NCBI GenBank assembly: GCA_014529385.2
Contig: CM043958.1
Span: 122,666,817-122,730,816, forward strand
Direction of reading: 5' to 3'
Length of the DNA stretch: 64,000 bases
Source of the DNA: Adiantum capillus-veneris
Lineage: Eukaryota > Streptophyta > Polypodiopsida > Polypodiales > Pteridaceae
This document shows positions 23,275 through 36,950 of this stretch, one piece after another; within the stretch, counting starts at the first letter, position 1; every line of letters begins with the position of its first letter. The notes under the pieces are model-generated. The model saw only the letters and a program-made list of their open reading frames with translations, ran no database searches and was not told where the DNA came from. The position numbers were made by a program, and so were the translations under genes.

Positions 23275-24826
23275 TGTCATAAACTATAATATCTAACTTT
23301 ACCAAATGATTTTCTCATATAAAATTGATCATTTAATATATGAAGATAAAAGGGTAACAAGAGTTAGGATATAGATATGTGCTTCTAAACCTATCTCAAC
23401 AAAGAGAAATGGTTGCATCTCAATAGGGGTCCAAAAAGAGACGGTCTACCAAAGAGCAATGTGCAATAAGTGCTTCTAGATTTACCTCAGCAAGGGACCA
23501 AGAGGAGAGACGGTTACATCTCAATAGGGATCCAAAAGGAGGTAGTCTATCAAAGAGCAATGTGCATCTAATGGAGCTTAAAGGACCTTAGGGTTAGCTT
23601 CATTAAAGACCTCCAAAAGTTAGTGTTAAAAAATCCTTTGACCTTAGGCAAGCTAGGGCTGACCTTTACGTGGGAATCCTACCCAATCATGAGATGCTTG
23701 TCGGCTTGCTAAGTGTTTGTGGGAACCTTGCCCAAAAGCTTGAGGTGCTTCTCACATGCTCAAATGACTAAGATTCTTGAAGTGTTCAATTCAAAGATAA
23801 ACTCTCAAGAGGCATCAACGTTTCCATGTTTGATTTACTAAGTGCTTAAAGTATTCAATTCAAACCAAATGACTTAATAAGCATAAAAGACACATGTTCA
23901 AATGATCCCCCACATGTGGTTCTCATGATGTGCTTGAATGCTATTGGATATGTTTTAAAGGGGTCCAATGAGAATTTAAATACATAAAAATAAATAATTG
24001 AGTTCTTTTTCTCAAAAAGGAAAAAGAGGACACATGTCCAAATGAAATAATTAAATATTACTAGAGAGAGAGATAGAGAGAAAGAGAGAGAGGGAGGTGT
24101 GGACCAAGCATGAGAGGGGGGTATACTCTCCCCCCCCACACACACACACACACACATTCTCTCATTGTGTGGAGTGCAAAGTGCAAGAGCTTCATCTCCG
24201 TCTCCAAGCTTGTTCAGAAGTGGAGAGCCACTCTTGGCTATGGAATGCAAATCCAACCAAGAGCCATGCTTCAATGCTTAAGCTTTCCATCTTCTTCATC
24301 TTTACTATACTATGCTAAGCAAGAAGAGTGATGGTAAGTGAGAAACTATTTCTTTCTCCTATGAATGATTCTTCTTCCTCTTCCCTACCCTCATTCCCCA
24401 CTAGCTCTCTCCACCTTCGAAGGTGTTTGAGGCCTTGGGACTGAGGCTTGGGATAGTTAATGCTTTTTGCAAAGTTTATGGTATGCTCGTGATGCATGAA
24501 GCTTTCCATCTTCATAGCATCACCAAGGTCATAAAGAACATAAAGATTGTATTGTACCAAGTCTCTCTTGATGGAAGAATCTATAATACAAACGCCTTTT
24601 GGAGGGGGGACCGCCTCCAAGTAAATCCGGCCCTCAACTATTGTCATGTTCTCTAATACTCTCTCTTGCAAAATTATTGTTCATGCCAAGTTAATTAAGT
24701 ACTATGTTCATGTTTCTACCATCAATTAAGTTTAACCACTATGTTCTCAAAGTAATCTCACAAAAATGCTCACTCTAATTCTCTTAATTCCGCTATTCTC
24801 AAAGTTCATAGGCCATTTCCATTACA
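23275..24826 (+). repeat. Chromovirus subfamily 2, 5' LTR (1,552 bp)
   Basis: Starts TGTCATAAAC and ends TTCCATTACA. It is clearly related to the minus-strand LTRs at 2179 and 14194 but longer in its first half. There a ~115 bp segment ending in AAAGAGCAATGTGCA is present twice (about 23385-23570). (CA)n lies at about 24138-24157 and one CCAAT module near 23940. Confidence 0.92.
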
Positions 24827-24827
24827 T

Positions 24828-24839
24828 TGGTATCAGAGC
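24828..24839 (+). other. Primer binding site, chromovirus subfamily 2
   Basis: TGGTATCAGAGC, a perfect iMet-type site, one base after the LTR end. Confidence 0.95.
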
Positions 24840-25240
24840 ATTTGGTTTCTCTTTTCTTGCTTAAGAAGAGAGCTCCTTAAGTAGCCTATTAATGGTTGAT
24901 TTTGTTAATTATATTAGGGTAAGTGGGACTGGGATCTATTATCGATTTTGTTGAGCCCATTATGTGGGATATGGCGCACACCTTGGGAGCTTTGGTCTTA
25001 ATAATGGGGTCTTTTTAGACTTGCCTACGGCTTTACCATTATTGAGCCATAAGAAGTCCGAAAGGAGATATCCCTTGGTAATTCTGCTATGTTAGACCCA
25101 CTCCACTACTTTCTATAATTAACCAATTCAAGCCGTAAGTGTAGATACTTAAGTGCTTATTTTCAAAGGCTAAGAGGAGTAGCGACTAAGGTTTTGAATT
25201 GCCAAAGGATACACTAAGTAAACACATAAGTATAATTAGC

Positions 25241-25418
25241 ATAGCTGACAATCACCAAGAGAGTAGAACGAACATTGATAACTTTGATTTTGGACATGAA
25301 GGTGCTAATGATGATGCCTCCATGTTTATCAATTATCTTGTTACTAGGTTGCATCAAGCTATGGGCAACCCTACTTTACAAGCCAAAGTTACCCAACAAC
25401 TTCGTGCTTATGGGAGAG
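25241..25418 (+). pseudogene. Chromovirus gag N-terminal fragment, start codon lost
   Basis: Reads ADNHQESRTNIDNFDFGH and later LHQAMGNPTLQAKV, colinear with the first 60 residues of gag at 13783. The initiator is ATA instead of ATG. Homology to gag stops after CTTATGGGA. The next bases are LTR sequence (GAGAAGTTGAGAGCC). Confidence 0.85.
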
Positions 25419-26052
25419 AAGTTGAGAGCCTACACCAAAAACTCTTGGCTATGGAATGCAAATCCAACCGAGAGCTATGCTCCAATGTGCAAGCTTGCCA
25501 TCTTCTTCATCTCCATTACTATGCTACTATGTTATGCTAAGCTACAAGAGTAATACAAGTGGGGAGATTATTTCTTTCTCGTAAGTTACTTCTTCTTCCT
25601 CTTCCCTACCCTCATTCCCTACTAGCTCTCTCCACCTTTGAAGGTGTTTGAGGTCTTGGGACTGAGGCTGGGGACAAGTTAATGCTTTCATTTAGCTAAG
25701 TTACTAGCATAATTGTGGTGCATGAAGCTCTCTATCTTCATTGCACCATCAAGGTCTCAAGGAACACAAAGCTTGTATTGTACCAAGTCTCTCTTTATGG
25801 GAGAACCTATAATACAAAAGCCTTTTGGAGGGGGGACCGGCTCCACATAAATCCAGTCCTCAACTATTGTCAAGTTCTCTAATTCTCTGTCTTGCAAAGT
25901 ATTGTTCATGCCAAGTTAATTAAGTATAATGGTTATGTTGCTACCTCTAATCAAAGTTCACCCTCTATTTTCTCAAAGTATTCTCATAAAAATGCTCACT
26001 ACAATTTTCTTAATTCTGCTATTCTCAATGTTCATAGTCCATTTCCATTACA
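25419..26052 (+). repeat. Partial LTR (3' part) fused to gag
   Basis: Homologous to the last ~615 bases of the LTR at 23275-24826, beginning just after its CCAAGCTT site and ending CCATTACA. It is more diverged from that LTR than a partner LTR should be, so it comes from another copy. The missing front part of such an LTR lies at 39867-39988 in the opposite orientation. Confidence 0.85.
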
Positions 26053-29000
26053 TATACCATTAGGGATGTGCTTTTGTTGATGACGATGTTTTGGTCGCTT
26101 TGAGGAAATGCTTCTAGGCATATTTGGGTTGTATATTGTCCACATAATGTTGTTTTTTATAAGCATAAAATCTCATTTTTCTTTTGTTTTTGCACTTACT
26201 TTGTTAAGGTGAATCTGTGGTATGATTATTTTAACACATTTTTTTATCTCTGTTGACTGTCAATCATCGGATAGCTGTGGGTAAACTAGGTTTTTTTCGA
26301 AAAAATTCTATGATTGGGACTGATTGAGCAATAAGTGCTCCTCCTCTATGATCATTTGTTGATGAAATTTGAGTTATTTATAATGCTCCTTGGCTTACTT
26401 TTCGTCTAACAAGGGTGTCGGTGTATTGAAACGGCTTTTTGAGTTGACTTTTAGCTGGCATGATTAGCCTCGCATGGTGGCGGTTAGGAAAATTTTTACA
26501 TGGAAATACTAGGGGGATTTTCCTTATTATAAACTATATGTTACTTTTGAGCTTTGAAATACTATAACCTATGGTAGGTTTTCTTGGATCGTCTACTCTC
26601 TTAGGGTCTCAGTGGAGTTGTGGTACTTGGCTACTCACAAAAACTTTTTCACATATTCTTGCATACTATAGTGATGACTTGTTTACTAAAACCACTATAA
26701 ATTGTAAGTGGTTTGGCAAGAAGGCTTATTGCAAATGATGCTTGTTGGCGTTTAGCATACGGTTTTACTGACTCTAATGGGAGATTTCTACCCCAAATGT
26801 AGGTATTGCTTTGCCTAAACTATTGCCTAAACTTAGGGGGAGTGGTTGGCATACCTTTTGGTTAATATCAGGAGTGAACCTCACCAAATGTGTTGGTTGG
26901 GGATAAAGATGGCATATGTGATCCTAGGTTTTACAACTATATAATTCCTGTGGGATATCAGAGTATGAAATTCAACGTTTAACATGATTGGGTTCTTGAA
27001 ACCACCAGATCTCTGTGCCTTTTACATAACATTTCAGTTGTGAGTCTAATAGGGTTACAAAACATTTTGCTCTGCTATAGTTTTGAGTAGTTGGGATTAT
27101 GACTTAGAGTTGGGACCTATACTTATACTAATCCTTTGAATAGTACTAGTCTCCACAGGCTAGGGTTGCTGCCTTTTGCTTGGTTATGACCTAATTCCTG
27201 TTGATTCTAAATGACTAGTAAATTATAATGGAATTCAATTTGGCTATACTAGAACTAGCTGAGAAGCTCACTTAAGAGCTAGGACTTTGGCTTTTTACTG
27301 ATCATTTTGATAAATAGGCACAATGGATATTGTTTTCTTGGGTATTGTTTACTATATACAAGAAAGAAATATGGTCAAATTTGATAAAAGGCTTTCATTG
27401 CTAGATGCAACCTTTTCTGGTTTGACTCTTAATATTACCAGGTGTGGATGCTTTTTGGATAGACCTAGATAGAACTCACCAATCTTGACCTAAAATTGTT
27501 GACTGAATTGAGTTATACTACTGAAGCTCATCATAGATTATGAATTGATGCAATTCATTATTGTTTAGGCTAACATATATATTGCACTATTTTTCTTAAT
27601 CGAATCTATGATAGAAACTTAAATCTAGGAAAGACAACCATCTGCTTTTGGCTTTTTGAGTTTTAGTACCGCTTTGGGTTTTTTTTTGAAGAAAATTAAC
27701 TACTCTAGATTAAACACAAAAAAAAAAGGATTTTGGTTGCTTCTTGTATAGCTTGGGAACTCCCACATTGGTAAAGCCAACTGTTCCATGAAATTTATGA
27801 GGTACTAATAATATGTTATTAATTAATAGTGATTGTCAATTAAAGTTTTAACTTTGACCTTTATTGATCCCTCAAGAATATTAGGTTTACAAATCATTGC
27901 TAGCACTAGTCGGTTAAAAACCATGCCTATGACACGTATATAATCTTAAATTTCATTTGTAACAAGAACCTCTTAAAGTCTCTAGTGGTTTGGCAAAAAG
28001 GCTTCATGGGATTTAAAAAAATGAGTGAAACAGTTGGATCAAAAAGGGTGATGGTCTTTTGATCAGAACTTAATCTAATTAATATGTATAATTTTCTAAA
28101 AAACATGGGGTAACTACTTACTTTTACAACCTATTATAAAAATCTCACTTGGATTAGAAGGGGCAATCGCTTTCTGATCACAAACTTAAAAGGATATTTT
28201 TTATAAAAAAAAGAAACACACTTTACACTTGTGTAACAACTTCACACCTTTTATAATAAAAAAAAGGATACTTGTCGGTATCTAGCACTACATGGATGGT
28301 AGGTATAAGTTAAAAAGGTTTTAAGTAGGACATGGATAACAACTGATAGGTTTCTTGACACTTGTAATACGTATCCAAGGCTAACAAATCTATTGTCTTG
28401 TTTATATGGATATAGGTGAGGACTCTATCTTTCCTTAGGTTTGGCTTTGATGTTGTCTGTCATTGTCAAACTTGGCCTCTGTCACTTTAGAATCAGTTGT
28501 TCTTGACTATCTTATGTACAAATCACTAGAATGATACCTCACTCTCACTATCACATATAAAATGAATCAAATACTGAGTTGTTTTGGTGTTAATCCTTGT
28601 TCTTTGTCTAAACCCAGTTGTCTTTTGAACAGTTATATTCTTTTGTGTATAAGTATAAGTCTAAAAACAACAACACACACGTCCTAAACACAAGATTCTC
28701 CCCGAATGCTTGATAACAAGGACGCTGACTTTGGAGATTTTTGTCTATAGGCTTTGATGGACCTACTGGCTAATATTCCTTGTTAGGTTGACAGGTGTTA
28801 GGTGGTCTTTCATTGTCTATAGATCGGATTCCTGCTCACAACTACTGTAACTCTGTTGGTTTTAGGTTGCAAGTTAATAAAAACTTACTCTTGTGTTATT
28901 ATTTCGATTCTTATGATTTCAAGAACATTTTACCCATAAACAGACTACTCTTGGACGGAATGTTCGAGGACTATATATAAAAACTAGTAAAAGATGGAAA

Positions 29001-29254
29001 ACTTCTACTACTGACCGTGAACGACATCCATTCTATTTTCTACTGGCTAATCCTCTCTGTTAACATTGTCACTTATAGCTTTGATGAGACTCATGGAATT
29101 TTTGATATGATACGGCTCTTTGGCTTCATACTTGACTATTCTATTATCTACTTAATGAGGCAGTAGGCACATACTTAATGGGCCTATTGCCGACTCATTG
29201 AGTAAGGTGCTTGGGTAAGGGTGAGTGCATGCACGCGCGCGCACACACACACAC
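26053..29254 (+). repeat. Unidentified repeat unit, Y segment, copy 1
   Basis: AT-rich, no coding potential found. Its first ~870 bases recur at 30231-31118. Most of it recurs reversed at 40567-42640, which lacks about 1.3 kb (26310-27630). It ends at a CG/CA-rich microsatellite (29228-29254). Confidence 0.75.
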
Positions 29255-30230
29255 ATGTCACTTTTTGTTTGTGCTTACTTTTGGCCTATCCTATAGATGG
29301 AAACCTAGGTCTCTAGCGTTTAAACTACAATGCTTAGCTTTGTTTAGTTTTTTTGCAAATAAACCCTTCCAATAGCTGCCTAAACAACTGTAGCTCTTCT
29401 TTAGGGTTAAAACCCTTCCTACAATATCTCGACTTAAGCAAAGTGTGGGTGTCGTTTTGCTTTGGGTTGATCTCACCTATATACATTCATGTATAACCTA
29501 TCTTTTGGCCTAGAAAATCTTGTTTGTATGCACCAGATGGAACTAGTGCATAGACTTAAACAATATTACCAGTCCTCGTGTGTGAGAACAATGCCCAAAA
29601 CTTGCTCTCAATGGGTTTATTACCCCTGGCATAGATTTGTACATAATCATGAAGTGAGTCTCTCATCTCGAGCATGATTCGACTCTAATGCAGACTTTCA
29701 CCATGCCTATTGCTTGGATACTCTGTCCCTGGTCCTCCCTCTTCTCTCTCCCACCTACATCATCACTAGTACCTGCCTACTACACAATAAGTTGCAGTCT
29801 TGGACACGTAGCTGATCTTGTAAGAAAAGCTTGGGCAATTTTATGTGCAAAACAAACCGGACTGGATTCCGTTTCCTCCTATTTATTGAGGCGAGCGTTG
29901 AATCTCCCCCTCACTTAGCCTTGAAACTCTTTTTTTTCCTTACATTCGGTGAAAGAGAGTCGTGGTGTGGTTATTGCCTTGCTGTCTACGATATGGGAAT
30001 CGTTGAGAAATGTGAAGCTTCTCAAGGTTGGTGCCAATATTAGGTTTTACTGTTGGTTTTGTTATTGTGGCAACTTTGATCTGATGGATTTAGCATTAAA
30101 ATACACTTTAATGGTCCCCCACATTGATTTAACTTCTATGGTGATGCATTTCTCCTTACTGGCTGAGGCCGAACTGGCCTCTCTTTTTTTTGTATAATAA
30201 AAATATACCATCATGGGCTAAGCTTTTTGA
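29255..30230 (+). repeat. Unidentified repeat unit, X segment
   Basis: Begins TGTCACTTTT after a (CA)n tract. It recurs reversed at 42641-43612 (whole) and 39989-40566 (partial). Neither end shows a primer site or polypurine tract, so I do not call it an LTR, although the X-Y-X order would fit one. Confidence 0.75.
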
Positions 30231-31118
30231 TATTTGCTGCCTCCACTGGTTGATGATGATGTTTTGATCGCTTTGAGGGAATGCTTCTAGGAATATTTGG
30301 TTTGTTTATTGTCCTCATAATGTTGTTTTTTCTAGAATAAAATCTCAGTTATCTTTTGGTTTTGCACTTACTTTGTTAAGGTGAACTTGTGGTATGATTA
30401 TTTTACCACATTTTCTTAACTCTGTTGACTGCCGTTCATTGGATAGCTGTGGTAAACCAGTTTTTTTTTCAAAACTTCTATGATTGGGACTGATTGAGCA
30501 ATATGTGCTCCTTCCTTATGATAATTTGTCGATGTTGTATTGACATGGATTTCTGAGTTGACTTTTAGCTGGCATGATTAGCCTTGCATGGTGGCAATTA
30601 CGAAACTTTTTGTATGGGAATTTTCCTTGTTGTAAACTAAATATATGTTACTTTTGAGCTTTGAAATACTATACCCTATGGTAGGTTTAATTTGGGTTTT
30701 CTTGGATCATCTACTCTCTTAGGGTCTTAGTGGAATTGTGGTACCTGGCTACTCACAAAAACTTTTTCACATATTTTTGCATACTATAGTGATGACTTGT
30801 TTACTGAAACCACTATAAATTGTAAGTGGTTTGGCAAGAAGGCTTATTGCAAATGATGCCTGCTGGCATTTATCATACGGTTTTTCTACCTCTAATGGGA
30901 GATTTCTACCTCAGGTGTTGGTATTGCTTTGCCTAAACTATTGCCTAAACTTAGGGGGAGTGGTTGGCATACCTTTTGGTTAATACCAAGAGTGAACCTC
31001 ACCAATTGGGTTGGTTGGGGATAAAGATGGCATATGTGATCCTAGGTTTTACAACTATATAATTCATGTGGGATATCAGAGTATGTAACTCAATGTTTAA
31101 CATGATCGGGTCCTTAAA
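30231..31118 (+). repeat. Unidentified repeat unit, Y segment, copy 2 (truncated)
   Basis: Direct repeat of 26073-27000 with small differences. Homology ends near 31118, after GATCGGGTCCTTAAAAC. Confidence 0.8.
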
Positions 31119-32347
31119 ACTGATGCTCTTGATTGGGTAATTAAATGGAATTCAATTGAAGGGATTTATGTCTTGATTAGAAGTTCCTGTTGAGAAAAAT
31201 GCAAACACACAATTTCCAAATTGATTAGGGCTTTGAAGTGGAAGTAATTATAGATGCAAAAGTCATTGAAAACTTGACCTAATGGACACATAAATGAAAG
31301 TTCTAACCAACTAAGCATTGATCCAATATCCAATTTAACTTTTTGAGCATTGTCAGTGCTTCAAGAGAGTTCAATTAGCAAGAATGTAATGAATCAATGT
31401 GGGATTGATTATGCTAGTGAAACGCAACCTACACAAAAAATTGAAATGCCCTAACCTCCTCTAATCAAAGCTTAATCAACCAATGCCATTACTTGCTCAT
31501 GGGATTTAATACCCATGAACATAGCTACTATCAGCTAATGCCACAATTGATTATCGGAGTGCAATAAAACAAATGAAAATTAGCAATTGACTAATCCTCA
31601 TTAGGCTCTAGTACCGCGTGTTTGGTATGGAGCGATGGAAAATTATGCAAAGTAGCAACTTAATCAGAAGTACATACACTAAGAGAGGTTGAAAATGAAA
31701 GTAGAACTTGATTATTGAACAAGCAACTAGAGAGTACAAAGGGGCTCTCTTTATTGCCAAGAGCTACGCTTGTGATGATAAGGTAGTACCATGTGTAGTA
31801 CACTTCACTAGAGATCAAATACATGAGACGGGTCAACCCTAAAATCATGGGGTTAAATTTGGAAGTAAAAAATGTGCCTAATTTTCATCTCATCTCATGC
31901 AATATCATGTCATGTGAATGTCCTAAAGGTAGGTTCATAGGCTAAAGCCCATTCGCATCAAGGTATACACAAGTTTACTAATCACCCAAAAGAATATCCT
32001 TAGATTCACATTTGGAGGATTTATCCAATCTTTCCCAACATGCAACAAATACCTGCTCATGAACCATAACCATTAGTAGTAGGCCAAGTAGCCCCTCTTA
32101 TGGGGCATATGCAGCTAGTAGAAGAGCCACTAAAAAAGGACGATACACTATAAGGGAAAAGCCGTTATTTCAACTGGGTGTCTCAACTCTTTGATGCAAG
32201 AGATACAATATATTATTGAGGATGTAGTCACATGTGCTCTTATGGACATCACATACGAAAGAACAAGGGCTTGGTAGATTTGGAGAAGCAAGGGAGAGCC
32301 CAAAGTGAGTGCGAAGTATGCATATAGTGTATCATTCCATTATATCT
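31119..32347. other. AT-rich region without recognised genes
   Basis: About 1.2 kb with short frames only. The right end (about 32140-32347) may be the decayed upstream part of the copia RT fragment that follows. Confidence 0.5.
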
Positions 32348-32622
32348 AATCGTACATGGGACCTTGTGGTTCATCCAAAGAAGCACAAGGTTATTTATAG
32401 TAGCAAATGTGTATATAAGGCCAATTACAAAGTTGACGGATCATTGGATTAGTATCGGGCTTGAATTGGAGCAAAGGGTCTTGCACATATATTAGGTTTT
32501 GACTATTCTTATACTTGCTGCACAAAGAGGGTGGCTAGTCATACAAATGAACATGATGTTAGCTTGTTTCAATGGCTATCTCAAAGAAGAAGTCTATGTG
32601 GACTACTACCCCCAAGCTAGCA
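32348..32622 (+). pseudogene. Fossil Ty1/copia reverse transcriptase fragment
   Basis: Translated pieces in changing frames match the start of copia RT: NRTWDLVVHPKKHKVIYSSK, VYKANYKVDGSLD (then a stop), IGAKGLAHILGFDY, and after a frameshift a stretch like QMDV-AFLNG (QMNMMLACFNGYLKEEVYV). It has several stops and no LTRs nearby. It is old and unrelated in state to the young copia element at 7033. Confidence 0.8.
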
Positions 32623-33485
32623 TGAATGGAAGGTAATGTTTGTGGAATGTAAAACGCACCACTATAAAGGCTAATGCAAGCTTCACATGCTTGCAATCAA
32701 TAAATTGACATGTGCAAAAGAGGATCTGCCTCATATCTTCTTGAACTACAAGGTTTCCATCAGAATTATGTCGCCTCTCATAGAGGTTCTAGGATTTTTT
32801 CCCTTAGCCAAACAATGGTTACTAAGGGATTCAATTAGGCTACTTTCTTCATACTGGTCTAAAATCCATTCTGAATCATGTGGATTATGTGGAAAGAGAG
32901 GCGTGCCTCTGTTTTTGAGGGGGGTTACCAGACCCAAAGATTAAGAGTGTTGGTTTATGATTTTAACTTGCAGACCTACAAACTCAACTTGGCTCAAGCT
33001 AGTACTTACAATTCTCAAGCCAAAATATTGGAGGATTGTAAAGAAGTCTATGAAGCATCAATGGATAAGTTCTCCTTTGCTACACATTTGGGTCGATATG
33101 AAGCTATGTAGAAGTTGACAGGTGAAGTTGGTGACACTTGAAGAACATAAAGCAAGGATGGTTGAAGCCATGGCTGAAGCCCACAAGTTAATGATAAATT
33201 TGCAAATCGTGATTGATTCTTTATCTATGGGGTTTTAAGTTGATTATGTTCCATCAGAGGTTCAACCAAGCTTATTCTTTGTCCTAATGTAACCTCAAAA
33301 CTGGCCCTCGCTTATGTATTTAGAGATGCGTTTTTTGTCTCTATGTAGCCTTAGAATTGGCCCTCACTAGTTTGCTTTCATGGTCTTGTATATCCTATCT
33401 CCCCGCTTGGGGCATACTAATGTAGCTTTTGTCTTCTTTAATTAATCTCTGCATTTATACTGGTAAATGACATGTGTTTGCTAGG
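32623..33485. other. Unassigned region
   Basis: No recognised gene. An open stretch at 32878-33111 has a helical, charged composition, but no family match and stops on both sides. Confidence 0.5.
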
Positions 33486-33490
33486 TATTT

Positions 33491-34182
33491 GGTAATGGAA
33501 ATGGCCTATGAACTTTGAGAATAACAGAATTAAAAGAATTAGAGTGAGCATTTTTGTGAGATTACTTTGAGGAACATAGAGGTTGAACTTAATTGATGGT
33601 AGAAACATGAACATAGTACTTAATTAACTTGGCATGAACAATACTTTTGCAAGAGAGAGAGTATTAGAGAACATGACAATAGTTGAGGACCGGATTTACT
33701 TGAAGCGGGTCCCCCCTCCAAAAGGTGTTTGTATTATAGATTCTCAGATCAAGAGAGACTTGGTACAATACAATCTTTGTGTTCCTTGTGACCTTGGTGA
33801 TGCTATGAAGATGGAAATCTTCATGCGTCATGAGCATAATATAAACTTTGCAAAAAGCATTAACTATCCCAAACCTCAGTCCCAAGGCCTCAAGCACCTT
33901 CGAAGGTGGAGAGAGCTAGCGGGGAATGAGGGTAGGGAAGAGGAAGAAGAATCATTCATAGGAGAAAGAAATAGTTCCTCACTTACCATCACTCTTCTTG
34001 CTTAGCATAGCATAATATCATAGTAATGAAGATGAAGAAGATGCAAAGCTTAAGCATTGAAGCGTGGCTCTTGGTTGGATTTGCATTCCATAGCCAAGAG
34101 TGTTGGTGTAGGCTCTCCACTTCTTAACAAGCTTGGAGAAGGAGATGGAGCTCTTGCACTTTGCACTCCACACAATGAGAGA

Positions 34183-34223
<41 letters not shown>

Positions 34224-34296
34224 AGCGTATATCCCCCTCTCATGCTTGGAGAAGGAGATGGAGCTCTTACACTTTGCACTCCACACAATGAGAGAA

Positions 34297-34332
<36 letters not shown>

Positions 34333-35178
34333 GGAGCGTATACCCCCCTCTCATGCTTGGTCCACACCTTTCTCTCTCTCGTAATATTTAATTATTTCAT
34401 TTGGACATGTGTCCTCTTTTTCCTCTTCGAGAGAAAGAACTTAATTATTTATTTTTATGTATCTAAATTCTCATTGGACCCCTTTAAAACCTATCCAATA
34501 GCATTCAAACACATCATGAGGGCACATGTGGAGGATCATTTGAACATGTGTCTTTTATGCTTATTAAGTCATTTGGTTTGAATTGAATACTTCAAGCACT
34601 TAGTCAATCAAACATGGAAACGTTGATGTCTCTGGAGAGTTTATCTTTGAATTGAACACTTCAAGAACTTTAGTTATTTAAGCATGTGAGAAGCACCTCA
34701 AGCTTTTGGGCAAGGTTCCCACAAACACTTAGCAAGCCGACAAGCACCTCATGCTTGGGTAGAATTCCCACCTAAAGGTCAGTCCTAGCTTGCTTAAGGT
34801 CAAAGGACTTTTTAACACTAACTTTTGGAGGTCTTTAATGAAGCTAACCCTAAGGTCTTTTAAACCCCATTAGATGCACGTTGCTCTCTGATAGACTACC
34901 TCCTTTTGGACCCCTATAGACATGTAACCATCTCTCCTCTTGGTCCCTTGCTGAGGTAAATCTAGAAGCACTTATTACACGTTGCTCTTTCGTAGACCGT
35001 CTCCTTTTGGACCCCTATTGAGATGCAACCATTTCGCCTTTTGGTCCCTTGTTGAGATAGGTTTAGAAGCACATATCTATAGGGCTTAACTCTTGTTCCC
35101 CTTTTATCTTCCTATATTAAATGATCAATTTAATATGAGAAAATCATTTGGTAAAGATAGATATTATATTTTATGACA
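33491..35178 (-). repeat. Chromovirus subfamily 2, 3' LTR (1,688 bp)
   Basis: On the minus strand it starts TGTCATAAAA and ends TTCCATTAC plus one altered base. It matches 23275-24826, including the doubled ~115 bp segment (about 34862-35078). It is longer because a ~113 bp stretch with a (GT)n tract is duplicated in tandem (34134-34246 and 34247-34357). One CCAAT module lies near 34474. Confidence 0.9.
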
Positions 35179-36950
35179 TTACCTCTCTCTTGAAATCATA
35201 GTCGCACTCGACTATGAGGTAGTAAAGATAAAGCCTAGTCATTAGTCCATGTTTCTTAGCGGGTATAGGATCCCTTTTTACCCTACGACATCATTCCAGA
35301 ATGGATGACTAATCCATTTGGTGCTCGAGAGACTTAGCTGCCGCAAGCATGTCTGCTCTTTAGTCCATATCATACTTCCAAAGTAGAATGACAAGTTCTA
35401 CTTGGTGTTTGGGAGACGTCGTCACCACAAACATGATCATAAGCATGCATACTTCTTAAATTTTGTGCACAGTAAAAGAAAGAGAATGAGTCTCATAAGA
35501 CAATAACATTGTTCATTTAAAATGCATTTTCATTTGCTTACTCTAGTGTGGCATTGTAAGCATTGACAAGGTTCAAATTATCCTTAAGCTAGGTTCCTTG
35601 CATCCCTCTAGCATCTTAAAAGGATAATCCTTAAATTTAACAAGATATCATTGGATAATCTTACCATTTCTTAGTACCTTGTGTTCGTGTCGAAGAATCG
35701 ATTCGGGTTGCAACACCTCTTCTTGATCTTCGACCTCTAGCGGATCCTGCATTATTGGTTCTTTTTGTGGATCTCCTTGTAAGGCTCTAGTAGGCTCACA
35801 TGGTTAGCATTGTGAATGAGCCAATGGTTGGGCAACTTTAACTGATAAGCCATCTTGTTGATTGGCTTAAGAAAGGACCATAGTATCTTTTTGCTAGTTT
35901 AGCATAATACTCTCGGTGGCTCGTAGGATTCTTGCCCGTAGTATGCCTTAGACGAGCCTTGAGAAACTTTAGCAAGACCCAATCATTTTTCTTAAAGGCT
36001 AAGGCTCTTTTGTGCTTATTAGTAGCAGCCATTTTTGCCTTTGTTGTGAGATGGATATAACCTTTTTAATCTTTGGAAAATATTCTTTTGTAAGTCTCGC
36101 CTATTTTCATCAACAACGAAGATCTTCCCATATAATTTAAGTAGTAAGGGACTTTTGGATCTTCCCTCTTTATTACCGAAAGGTGCTTTCCCCATAGAAG
36201 TATGTACAATGTCATTGTACGCATACTCTTTAAGAGGTAGGTACTTCTCTCATTGAGAAAGTTGATCTACTTCCATGACATAGGCTTTTAGTAGATTCAA
36301 GAATCATTAGATTAGTTATTTCACTTTGGTCATCCGTGGATGATAGGCCGAAAGAGAAATTTAATCTACTTCCTAGATTCTCAAAGAGACACTTCTAGAA
36401 ATTACTGGTCATTCTAGGACCTTTGTCTGACACTATGGATGTTGGCAAGCCATGATACTTGAAACTTAGGAGATCTAAAGAGGATTGCCGTTTGATGTGC
36501 CTTAATAGTTATTTTGACAGGTATAGAGTGTGTTTTCTTGCTAAGTCCGTCGATTGAAACAATCCAAGTTTCTTCCCTCAATCAAATTTCAATTTTTGGT
36601 ATACCACGCATTTTGAAACATACTCTTGCATGTTTACTTTTCATGGTAGACCAACAGAAATACATTTCTACTTCTTGAAGAGTAGATTATGGAATCCCTC
36701 TTTGCCCCACATAAGGAAAAGCATGGGATTCATACATGACTTTCTTATTGTATTGGTGAGTAACACATAGCCTATTTCCGTTTGGGAGATAACCATCCTT
36801 CAAGTTGAATGGTTCTTTTTTTCTTCCCTAATGCAGAGGCTCCAATTACCTACTTAAAGTCTTGGTCAGTAGCATACTCATCTATCATAAAAGATAGATC
36901 ATTGTGAGTTGCTATAGACACCAGATTTACCCTTGGCCGTCGTGAAAGTG
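35179..36950 (-). pseudogene. Chromovirus integrase and chromodomain region, heavily decayed
   Basis: Nucleotide homology to 3753-5640 is continuous. Readable fragments include YYAKLAKRYYGPFL near 35880. Integrase core motifs are broken by frameshifts and gaps; one gap near 36550 removes sequence between the first catalytic Asp region and HHCC. A purine tract like that at 3753 lies at 35179-35194. Confidence 0.75.

Larger units (their letters stand above)
23275..25418 (+). mobile_element. Left half of a second chromovirus: LTR, primer site, gag N-terminus
   Basis: Plus-strand LTR 23275-24826, primer site 24828-24839, leader and the first ~60 gag codons. It then breaks off and runs into the middle of another LTR copy. 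The rest of gag and pol lie 14 kb away on the opposite strand (33491-39866). Left and right outer ends are flanked by CAATA and, in the same reading, AAATA, consistent with one ancient 5 bp duplication. Confidence 0.85.

Noticed and set aside
23275-26052. A simple internally deleted retrotransposon (LTR-gag-LTR)
   Set aside because: The second LTR is too diverged to be the partner and no matching TSD follows 26052 (TATAC versus CAATA). The reciprocal junction at 39866 is better explained by inversion.
29255-30230. X segment as a standard LTR
   Set aside because: The X-Y-X order fits, but no primer site follows X in either orientation and no purine tract precedes it.
34050-34581. Frames with Cys-Val or Thr-His runs in the LTRs
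   Set aside because: They cross (GT)n/(CA)n tracts within noncoding LTR sequence.
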